Source: Corynebacterium ulcerans (GTDB lineage Bacteria > Actinomycetota > Actinomycetes > Mycobacteriales > Mycobacteriaceae). From it: a stretch of DNA of 64,000 nucleotides. Location of the stretch: positions 992,001 through 1,056,000 of the forward strand of contig NZ_LT906443.1 of the NCBI RefSeq assembly GCF_900187135.1, given 5' to 3'. This document shows positions 55,750 through 62,912 of the stretch, piece by piece. A program made the translations under genes and the position numbers. Numbering within the stretch: position 1 is the stretch's first letter; every line of letters starts with the position of its first letter. A model generated the notes under the pieces. That model was not told the origin of the DNA. It made no database searches and worked only from the letters and a program-made list of their open reading frames with translations.

Positions 55750-56331
55750 CTAGTCCTCGTCGTCAAAGCTGAGGTCATCCAGATCGATATCTGACTCCTC
55801 AACTTTGTTGACCTCAGGGAGGTCAATCCCAGCAGCGCGATGACGCTCTATGGTCGCATCGACCTCTGAAAGCAATTCATCTGCCTTTTTTTCATCGATA
55901 TTTTCTGCCAGGGCTAGTTCTCCAACAAGTATCTGGCGAGCCTTGGCAAGCATTCGCTTTTCACCAGCAGACAAGCCTCGTCCCTGGTCACGACGCCACA
56001 GGTCACGAACCACCTCAGCGACCTTGTTCACGTCACCGGAAGCAAGACGTTCTTGATTTGCTTTAAAACGACGTGACCAGTTTCCGGCTTCCTCTACGTC
56101 GATCTCCCGCAAGAATCCAAAGACCTTTTGCAGACCTTCATCATCCACAACGTCACGTACGCCCACCAGCTCAGCGTTCTTAGAGGGAACACGAACCACG
56201 AGATCTGATTGGTTGATTTGGAGGACCAAGAATTCCAAGGTCTCACCGTTCATTTCACGCTGTTCGATCGCCTCGATGACTGCGGCACCATGATGCGGAT
56301 AGACGACGGTATCGCCGACCTTGAATTCCAT
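55750..56331 (-). CDS. carD: CarD-family RNA polymerase-binding regulator
   Basis: Global transcription factor that binds the RNA polymerase beta subunit and stabilises open complexes, notably at rRNA promoters. The 193-residue protein has the Tudor-like RNAP-interaction domain ([22 protein letters not shown], to about residue 60) and the helical DNA-binding domain with the conserved Trp in [20 protein letters not shown]. An extra acidic C-terminal tail ([15 protein letters not shown]) of about 30 residues goes beyond the mycobacterial protein. First gene of carD-ispD-ispF. Confidence 0.93.
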   Translation of the reverse strand: MEFKVGDTVVYPHHGAAVIEAIEQREMNGETLEFLVLQINQSDLVVRVPSKNAELVGVRDVVDDEGLQKVFGFLREIDVEEAGNWSRRFKANQERLASGDVNKVAEVVRDLWRRDQGRGLSAGEKRMLAKARQILVGELALAENIDEKKADELLSEVDATIERHRAAGIDLPEVNKVEESDIDLDDLSFDDED

Positions 56332-56665
56332 CTAAACTCCTTGAGCGTTCGCGTTTAACCGCCGTATTCTACCACGACTCCAACCAGCACTTTTAGCTGA
56401 GCGCACTATTCACATCCGAACCGGACAATAAATAATTTTCGCTTCAGAAAAATAGGCGGCAAGATATGCAAAATACTCGACTGATCCCCACCACAAGACA
56501 AAAAGTTCCCATGGTTCTAAAGTTTCCCCCCGTTTGGCTTCGAGGACGTACAAATAAGTGTGTGAACAGCAGCACTAGATACTAGAGTGAAGAACGAAAA
56601 ATGTGACGAAACTCTGCTCACAGTCGTCACGCCCCTACAGTCTCACCCCTATGGAGGACGAACAA
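56332..56665. other. Divergent promoter region of carD and lpqE
   Basis: No gene is seen in 334 bases. It is A/T-richer than its flanks (GACAATAAATAATTTTCG at about 56423). It must carry the carD promoter on the minus strand and the lpqE promoter on the plus strand, for which TAGATACTAGAG at about 56576 is a possible -10 region. Confidence 0.4.
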
Positions 56666-57223
56666 GTGAAGTCCATGAAGTCTGTCGCCCGCCGTGGCGC
56701 TTTGATCTCCGCCGCTGCAGTTTCCACAATTACCCTGGCAGCCTGCAGCGCAGGACAGATCACTCAGACCTCTTCACAGGTCGCAGCTGTGGACGGAACC
56801 CAGGCTGACACCGAAAACGGCACCATCGCACTCCGCGACGTAACTGTTCACCTTACGGACAAGGGTGAAGCAGGCGTAAAGTTCACTGCCGTCAACCAGG
56901 ACAACAGCAATGCACGGCACACGCTCAAGTCCATCACCGTTGGCGGAGAGAAAGCAGTGATCACCGGGGAGACCACAATCAACTCAGATTGTTCACTCGT
57001 TGGCGATGTCCCTTCCGAGCTGACCAAGCTCACTAAGCCAAAAAATATCTGCATCGAGCACGTTTCCACCACGATTGCCAACACCGGCCTAGCCGTTGGC
57101 GGAAACAAGGACGTTGTGTTCACATTCGACTCCGGCACCATCACCACCACTGCAACGATCTCCACCCCGGTCGTTGAATCCGGTACACAGGACCGCGAGG
57201 TTGGTGCCCACAACGCCCACTAA
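56666..57223 (+). CDS. lpqE: LpqE-like lipoprotein
   Basis: Lipid-anchored exported protein of 185 residues. Signal peptide RRGALISAAAVSTITL ends in the lipobox LAAC (Cys27). The mature domain is a beta-sandwich with an internal Cys pair (NSDCSLV and KNICIEH) and ends in a polar tail. Its position between carD and radA is that of LpqE in mycobacteria. Function is unknown; this copper-chaperone-like fold may bind metal, but no clear metal motif is seen. The start is GTG 56666 with GGAGG eight bases upstream. Confidence 0.75.
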   Translation: MKSMKSVARRGALISAAAVSTITLAACSAGQITQTSSQVAAVDGTQADTENGTIALRDVTVHLTDKGEAGVKFTAVNQDNSNARHTLKSITVGGEKAVITGETTINSDCSLVGDVPSELTKLTKPKNICIEHVSTTIANTGLAVGGNKDVVFTFDSGTITTTATISTPVVESGTQDREVGAHNAH

Positions 57224-57241
57224 TCACTTAAGGCAAAACCA

Positions 57242-57277
57242 AAAGGCTTCTCCATCAATGTTGATGGAGAAGCCTTT
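57242..57277. terminator. Bidirectional terminator
   Basis: Seventeen-base arms (AAAGGCTTCTCCATCAA and complement) around TG. Runs of A and T flank it, so it serves the lipoprotein gene and the convergent surface-protein gene. Confidence 0.88.
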
Positions 57278-57286
57278 AAGCTTTAT

Positions 57287-58747
57287 CTACTTAACTTTGC
57301 GCAACACTGCGATGCCGCCAGCAATAGCTATGAACCCAATCGCGTTAAAAGCTAACGCCGTGGGAAGCATTCCTCCCATAAATTCCCCCTGCGCTTCACG
57401 CATGATGTGCATCTCACCAGGGAAAACCCACGGACCACCAGCCATGGGTCGAGGCTCGGCCATGGCGGTATGCTGCGGTTCTTTATCTACAACTTTGACC
57501 TCTTTAGTAGGCTTGCCGCTCTTATCCCTACCAGCATCCACTTGTACGCTAACGTCGCTATGACGTGGATGTGCTTCTGATGACGCACCCTCTTGCGGAG
57601 CAGGAATCATATGAGGCTCTCGGCCTGGGGCCTCTTGGCGCCCTCGCAACTCTGGATGCTGCGCACGGTCACCTTCTAGCTTCCGTCCTCCAGGCAGAAT
57701 CGGTTCAAAGATACGGTGAGGACGCTCGGCACGTGTTTCCTTTGCGTCTTCTTCCCCCAGAAGATCAAGCAAAGACGCTAGCCCAGATACATCCGCATCA
57801 GAGTTTGTAAATTTTTCCTCCCCGCTAGCTTCAACAGATACTCGAGGCTCCTTTTTTTGTGGAGCCGTAGGGAGAGGTCTTCCGCCATCAGAGATGAGAG
57901 GCAAAGGAAGTCCGGGTTCAATAACCGCCATGGGAGGAGCGTCTGGATCTAGAACATCCAGCGGAGCATCCACAAAATCTCCCGGCTCTTCTTCGCCTTC
58001 CGGTTCATCTTCTGGATATTCCTCATCAGGTTCAGTCACATCTTTAAATGGGTCTTCTGAAAAAGTGTCCGCGGCGGGCATACGATCAGATTCCTCAGCG
58101 CTAGGGAACCAGTCGCCCTCCATATCTGAAGAGTATGACTTTTTGGTAGCTAAATCATTCATCTCCGGGGACTTAGGATCCACATGCACTAGTGCCTGAC
58201 CAAAGCGCCCCAAATCGAGAATACTAGGACCGACCGAGCCCGACTGGAGCACGGGAGCATTCACAGTAAGGTGACCAGAAGAAGTTTGACCAGCTATTTC
58301 TTTGTTAAAGGTAATCCGTAAATAGTTGTTCGCATCAATAACACCTTGCGCAATCACCCTGTTTAACGCGCGATCAGGAATCTCAAAAGTAAGGGGACCA
58401 CCAATATCTAGTTGCTTAGGCAATTGATATTGAATCGTGTCCCCCTCACGAATCCCCACCACGTCTTTCCACGCGATAGCTATGCCGACGAGATGACCTT
58501 CCTCGACATGAAATTCCCGGCTCCCCTGCTCCCCCTTTGGGAAAACCTTCACATCTGTAATTGATGCGCTTCTATCACTGGCCCGTCCAGGCTCTAATGC
58601 ACGAAGAGGACCCGGCGTCGCCGAGGAAACGCTCACAATCTCTGGAGCGTTATGTGCCATAGCCGGGGCGGAAAATGCGACAGCAATGCAAGCAAGCGAG
58701 CCAACAAAACCTACCTTCGCCGCATCTCGCACTCTTCTCGCACCCAT
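57287..58747 (-). CDS. Secreted surface protein with acidic linker and C-terminal anchor
   Basis: Surface protein of 486 residues. A signal peptide (VGFVGSLACIAVAFSAPAMA) leads to an Ig-like adhesin-type domain to about residue 205 (VAIAWKDVVGIREGDTIQY, LRITFNKEIAGQTSSGHLTV), similar in plan to the ligand domain of the large adhesin in this window. Residues 210-440 are a Pro/Glu/Asp-rich, probably unfolded stalk. The end has LPTAL (461-465), a hydrophobic helix and RKVK. This mimics a sortase anchor, but the expected Thr-Gly is Ala-Leu, so it may simply be membrane-held. It interrupts the lpqE-radA order of relatives. Confidence 0.72.
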   Translation of the reverse strand: MGARRVRDAAKVGFVGSLACIAVAFSAPAMAHNAPEIVSVSSATPGPLRALEPGRASDRSASITDVKVFPKGEQGSREFHVEEGHLVGIAIAWKDVVGIREGDTIQYQLPKQLDIGGPLTFEIPDRALNRVIAQGVIDANNYLRITFNKEIAGQTSSGHLTVNAPVLQSGSVGPSILDLGRFGQALVHVDPKSPEMNDLATKKSYSSDMEGDWFPSAEESDRMPAADTFSEDPFKDVTEPDEEYPEDEPEGEEEPGDFVDAPLDVLDPDAPPMAVIEPGLPLPLISDGGRPLPTAPQKKEPRVSVEASGEEKFTNSDADVSGLASLLDLLGEEDAKETRAERPHRIFEPILPGGRKLEGDRAQHPELRGRQEAPGREPHMIPAPQEGASSEAHPRHSDVSVQVDAGRDKSGKPTKEVKVVDKEPQHTAMAEPRPMAGGPWVFPGEMHIMREAQGEFMGGMLPTALAFNAIGFIAIAGGIAVLRKVK

Positions 58748-59122
58748 GTATACCTACCTAAATTCAGCTTCGCGGAACACCCATACCAAGCCGAATGGAA
58801 TCTAAGCTTTTCCCTAAGCCTATTTTTAATTTACTCCTGTCATAGTAGTTGAATTTCCCAAACATCAACAACTCTTCCCACATTTTTCCGCAAACACACA
58901 ACCCCCGCTCAGGATGCATAAAACCCGAAAAGCCTGCCAGCGATACAACCTTTAACCAATCAATACTTTAGCTAATTATAATAATCGCTTCAGGAAAATT
59001 CATACCTTTATTTTTTTAATATCTGCACTAGTGCAACTACCAGTAATTATGCATTTTTACCGATTATTTCAAGTCATTTTTATGTAGCATGCAGTATTCG
59101 AACATCCGAAGATCCCAATGTC
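58748..59122. other. A/T-rich intergenic region before radA
   Basis: These 375 bases are among the most A/T-rich of the window and hold no gene. They should carry the divergent promoters of the surface protein and radA. A perfect 12-base palindrome, TGCACTAGTGCA, lies at 59024-59035 and may bind a regulator. Confidence 0.45.
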
Positions 59123-59146
59123 ATGACTGTGTCCTATGGTGTTCTC

Positions 59147-60526
59147 ATGGCAAAGAAAGCGCGCAGCATTCACACATGCAAAGAATGCGGATACTCCTCC
59201 CCCAAATGGTTGGGACGCTGCCCCGAGTGCGGATCTTGGGGAACCATGGAGGAACAGCGTGTGAGCGCTCCATCAAGCACTCCAAGCGTCTCATCCAGAC
59301 CCATGGGCCTCACCCCAACATCACCTGCTGTATCGATCACTAGCATTAACGCGAATACATCAGTGACGCGCTCAACCGGTATCAGTGAACTTGATCGAGT
59401 GCTGGGCACGGGTATTGTTCCAGGTTCAGTGGTCTTGTTAGCCGGTGAGCCAGGCGTAGGTAAATCCACGCTCTTGCTAGAAGTCGCGAGTAAGTGGGCG
59501 CAACAACCTGAAGGCGATTCCACTCGAATCGCTCTCTATGTCACTGCAGAGGAGTCTGCCGGGCAAGTGCGAATGCGTGCAGAACGCACTGGTGCGTTAC
59601 AAGAAACCCTCTATCTCGCCGCGGAATCACACCTTGATATCGTCTTTGGCCATGTAGAGCAGTTGAAGCCAAGTCTGCTTATCGTGGATTCCGTACAAAC
59701 CATGCAAGCCGCAGGCGTGGAAGGTGTCGCAGGCGGTGTAGCACAATCACGCGCGGTGACTGCCGCGTTAACGAGCCTTGCAAAGACCACCGGAATTCCC
59801 ATCCTCTTGGTGGGACACGTGACCAAAGACGGAAATGTGGCGGGCCCCCGCGTCTTGGAGCATCTTGTGGACGTAGTCCTTAACTTTGAGGGCGATAGAC
59901 ATTCCAGCCTCCGAATGCTGCGTGGCATCAAAAACCGTTTCGGAGCTACCGATGAGGTCGGTTGCTTTGAACAACAGTCTGATGGCATCCACGAGGTCCC
60001 CGACCCCTCCGGGCTTTTCCTTTCCCACCACGGCTCCACTCCCGATGGCACAGCTGTCACTGTGGCTATGGATGGAGTACGCCCCATCGTTGCTGAGGTG
60101 CAGTCACTCGTGGTGCCCACTGAAGCTAAAAACCCGCGCCGCGCGGTCACCGGACTTGATCCCACGAGAGTCCCCATGGTTCTTGCAGTTCTCGCAGCCA
60201 GAGCTGGCAAAAGAACGCATAGTAGTGAGGTCTATGTGGCCACCGTGGGTGGCATGAAAGTAGGAGAACCTGCTACAGATCTTGCTATTGCCCTTGCCAC
60301 CGCTAGCGCGCTGATGCGCACCCCCCTGCCCTCTAAAACAATTGTCTTAGGGGAAGTAGGACTTGCTGGGGAAATTAGGCGGGTGCCCAATATTGATCGT
60401 CGCCTTGCAGAGGCACAACGACTCGGATACACCGCCGCCATCATCCCGGATGGCATCACTAAGACAAAGGGGATTACCGTTAAAAAAGTACGCGACATCC
60501 AAGAAGCCCTGGATGCCGCGTTTTAA
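59147..60526 (+). CDS. radA: DNA repair protein RadA
   Basis: RecA-like ATPase that helps process recombination intermediates and extends D-loops. The 459-residue protein starts with a four-Cys zinc finger (HTCKECGYSSPKWLGRCPECG), then Walker A in AGEPGVGKSTLLLEVA, Walker B region PSLLIVDSVQTMQ, the RadA-specific KNRFGATDEVGCF and a C-terminal Lon-like domain. The ATG at 59147 (MAKKARS) fits family N-termini; an in-frame ATG at 59123 is possible. In mycobacteria disA follows; here the next gene is unrelated and convergent, nine bases away. Confidence 0.93.
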   Translation: MAKKARSIHTCKECGYSSPKWLGRCPECGSWGTMEEQRVSAPSSTPSVSSRPMGLTPTSPAVSITSINANTSVTRSTGISELDRVLGTGIVPGSVVLLAGEPGVGKSTLLLEVASKWAQQPEGDSTRIALYVTAEESAGQVRMRAERTGALQETLYLAAESHLDIVFGHVEQLKPSLLIVDSVQTMQAAGVEGVAGGVAQSRAVTAALTSLAKTTGIPILLVGHVTKDGNVAGPRVLEHLVDVVLNFEGDRHSSLRMLRGIKNRFGATDEVGCFEQQSDGIHEVPDPSGLFLSHHGSTPDGTAVTVAMDGVRPIVAEVQSLVVPTEAKNPRRAVTGLDPTRVPMVLAVLAARAGKRTHSSEVYVATVGGMKVGEPATDLAIALATASALMRTPLPSKTIVLGEVGLAGEIRRVPNIDRRLAEAQRLGYTAAIIPDGITKTKGITVKKVRDIQEALDAAF

Positions 60527-60535
60527 AGATCGACG

Positions 60536-61246
60536 CTACTGAAGGTTAAAGGTGTAGGCCGGCGAGGGGTTGCCACCAATAACAGTGTGGAGATAGTAGC
60601 TTCCGGCAGGTACTGGCTGGCGACCCGAACATTGCTTTGGTGCACTACCAGTCCTAGACCAGATGGCCTCAAAGTAGCGTTCTTCGCCAGCTTTGAAGAC
60701 GGTCTTTCCTTTGGCTACTGCTTGATTACAGTCTATGTCTGACCAGATTCGTTGATTTGTAGCAAGGTTATAGACCTCAAATCGCAGCGGATTTTCGTCT
60801 GCGTTAATCTCGCAGTCCGCCTTGGTGGGGTTCTTCACCGTCATAAAGAACTTTGGCTGTGCTTTAGCGCCATAATTCGCCTGGTCGCTGGCTGCAGAAA
60901 CCACGAGGTCTTCCACAGCACATGTCGTCTTCGCATCGGCGGCAGCACTGGAAGTCGGCTCGGCAGATGACTTTTGTGCCTCAGATGTCTTTTCAGACTC
61001 AGTGCTCTTTTGTGAACTACTTCCAGAAGTTTCAGAAGCCCGTGCAATGCTTGTCATCGTTTCTGTGGCCGGTGCCCCGGAGTCGGCTACGTTAGTGTTC
61101 TCGGCATCTCCCCCGCCGATGGTTGAAAGAACCCACACGATGAGGAGAACCACAACCACGAGCGCCACCACAGCAGCTGCTCGGCGCCGCTGATAGTAGA
61201 CCTCAGGCAACCGCCGGTTCTCATGTTGTTCGCTTCGTCGATCCAC
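60536..61246 (-). CDS. Membrane-anchored extracytoplasmic protein of unknown function
   Basis: Protein of 236 residues. A basic cytoplasmic start (RRLPEVYYQRRRAA) precedes one membrane helix (AVVALVVVVLLIVWVLSTI). A Ser/Thr/Glu-rich linker follows to about residue 105 (SSSQKSTESEKTSEAQKSS), then an extracellular beta domain of about 130 residues. Four Cys there (TTCAVED, KADCEIN, DIDCNQA, PKQCSGR) suggest two disulfides. FEVYNLATNQRIW and SYYLHTVIGG recall BsuPI/DUF-type Ig folds. I do not recognise the family with confidence. Confidence 0.6.
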   Translation of the reverse strand: MDRRSEQHENRRLPEVYYQRRRAAAVVALVVVVLLIVWVLSTIGGGDAENTNVADSGAPATETMTSIARASETSGSSSQKSTESEKTSEAQKSSAEPTSSAAADAKTTCAVEDLVVSAASDQANYGAKAQPKFFMTVKNPTKADCEINADENPLRFEVYNLATNQRIWSDIDCNQAVAKGKTVFKAGEERYFEAIWSRTGSAPKQCSGRQPVPAGSYYLHTVIGGNPSPAYTFNLQ

Positions 61247-61313
61247 GTACTCAGACTAAGTGTTTTCCGTGGTCGTCTGGGGGAACATCGTGGCGTGTCT
61301 TCACGAGTCTTTC

Positions 61314-61943
61314 TTAAAACCCGATCGTGTGAAGGGTTTCTACCTTTCCATCGGATAAGCGATACCGAGCGGAAACCAAGGCCGTGCGGTGTTCTTCCAC
61401 CGCTTTGCAGATGGCCGGAGAAGTCTGCAGAATCCGCGTGACCGTAGCTGTAGCATGATGGCGTTCAAAGTCTGCATGATCACTACTACCTGCTGTTTTA
61501 GACTCTAAAATGCTGGGGGCAATCTGTTCAACCAGCGTGCGTTGGAAGCCAGCAGGCGCGCCATCGCCCTCAATAACTTTTGCGGTAGCAGCCACAGCAC
61601 CGCATGATTCATGGCCCAAGACCACGACCACTTCGACCCCCAGGCCGGCAACGGCAAATTCGAGCGAGGCTAATACGCCGGTATCTATCACTTCGCCTGC
61701 TGTGCGGATAACGAAGATGTCGCCAAAGCCGGCGTCGAAAAGCATTTCCGCGGGGACACGCGAGTCACAGCACGTAAAAACGCACGTCCGCGGGGCCTGG
61801 CCCTTTTTTAATTCATCGCGACGCGCCACGTCCTGGTTGGGACGCTGGGGGTTCCCCGACGCAAACCGCGCATTGCCCTCAAGAAGCAGTGCCCACGCTT
61901 GTTCAGGATCACGAGGGGAATGAGGGTTATATCCGTACGACAT
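61314..61943 (-). CDS. Beta-class carbonic anhydrase
   Basis: Zinc enzyme that interconverts carbon dioxide and bicarbonate. The 209-residue protein shows the zinc ligands Cys and Asp in FTCCDSRVPAEM and His/Cys in VLGHESCGAVAA, with the substrate-gating Arg next to the Asp. FVIRTAGEVID is the usual following strand. ATG 61943 (MSYGYNPHSPRD) is chosen over an upstream start that would overlap the mutY leader. It is divergent from mutY. In C. glutamicum the orthologue is needed for growth in ambient air. Confidence 0.9.
   Translation of the reverse strand: MSYGYNPHSPRDPEQAWALLLEGNARFASGNPQRPNQDVARRDELKKGQAPRTCVFTCCDSRVPAEMLFDAGFGDIFVIRTAGEVIDTGVLASLEFAVAGLGVEVVVVLGHESCGAVAATAKVIEGDGAPAGFQRTLVEQIAPSILESKTAGSSDHADFERHHATATVTRILQTSPAICKAVEEHRTALVSARYRLSDGKVETLHTIGF
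61733..61743 (-). repeat. GCTTTTCGACG word, copy 8
   Basis: Exact copy on the minus strand, in frame in the carbonic anhydrase gene (Leu-Phe-Asp-Ala). Confidence 0.8.
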
Positions 61944-62021
61944 GACATATATTCTTGCACCCCTCGCCTCATAAATGTGACATTGCACTCAGGCAGGGGG
62001 TTACACTGGGTACCCACAAAT

Positions 62022-62909
62022 ATGAATGCATCAGAGAAAAACAACATCATCACGGCCCTTTTACGCTGGTATCGCGCTAACGCCCGTGCAATCATTTGGC
62101 GTACCCCCGAAACCTCCCCGTGGGGAATCCTTCTCAGTGAAGTCATGAGCCAGCAGACTCCTGTAGCACGCGTTGAACCGATATGGACACAGTGGATGGA
62201 AAGATGGCCTACTCCTCGCGACTTTGCACAAGCACCCAAAGACGAGGTTCTTCGGGCCTGGGGAAGCCTCGGGTATCCGCGTCGTGCACTGCGACTGCAC
62301 CAATGCGCCCAGCAGATAGTCGCACTCCATGATGGAGAAGTCCCAGCAGACGTGGAAAAACTCCTAGCTTTGCCGGGTATCGGCGATTACACCGCCCGTG
62401 CGGTAGCAGCATTTTCCTTTGGCCAGCGAGTAGCGGTGGTAGACACCAACGTCAGACGCGTGTACCACCGGCTTTATCTCGGCCGTTACCTCGCGGGAAA
62501 CCCCTCTAAAAAGGAGATCGCGGAGGTGCAAGCTCTGTTGCCAGAACACGATGCACCTGAGTTTTCTGTGGCTCTTATGGAACTCGGTGCGCTTGTGTGC
62601 ACCACCACACCATCCTGCGAGGCATGCCCGGTGCGCCGCCACTGTACCTGGATCGCGGCCGGCGCGCCCCGCCCCAGCGAGGAAGAACTAGAGGCTAAAA
62701 AGAAGCGCGTACAAAAGTTTGTGGGGACGGATCGGCAGGTTCGTGGCCTTATCATGGCGCTCTTGCGCTCGGCTGACGCCCCGGTCCCCCTCAGCAGTAT
62801 CGACGTCTTGTGGCCGGACGCGTCGCAACGCTCCCGCGCACTTTTTTCTTTGCTTGATGACGGCCTCGCTGAGCAGAACGCAGACGGGCTCTTCCACCTC
62901 CCCAGGTAG
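62022..62909 (+). CDS. mutY: A/G-specific adenine glycosylase MutY
   Basis: Removes adenine mispaired with 8-oxoguanine. The 295-residue protein has EVMSQQTPVARVEPIW with the catalytic-site Glu, the helix-hairpin-helix LPGIGDYTARAVAAFSFG and catalytic Asp in AVVDTNVRRVYHR. The iron-sulfur Cys set is VCTTTPSCEACPVRRHC, with spacing C-x5-C-x2-C-x5-C, one residue shorter in the first loop than the C-x6 of E. coli MutY. The C-terminal 8-oxoG domain is short, as in other actinobacteria. ATG 62022 is chosen as family members begin a few residues before TALLRWYRANARAI. Confidence 0.92.
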   Translation: MNASEKNNIITALLRWYRANARAIIWRTPETSPWGILLSEVMSQQTPVARVEPIWTQWMERWPTPRDFAQAPKDEVLRAWGSLGYPRRALRLHQCAQQIVALHDGEVPADVEKLLALPGIGDYTARAVAAFSFGQRVAVVDTNVRRVYHRLYLGRYLAGNPSKKEIAEVQALLPEHDAPEFSVALMELGALVCTTTPSCEACPVRRHCTWIAAGAPRPSEEELEAKKKRVQKFVGTDRQVRGLIMALLRSADAPVPLSSIDVLWPDASQRSRALFSLLDDGLAEQNADGLFHLPR

Positions 62910-62912
62910 GCG

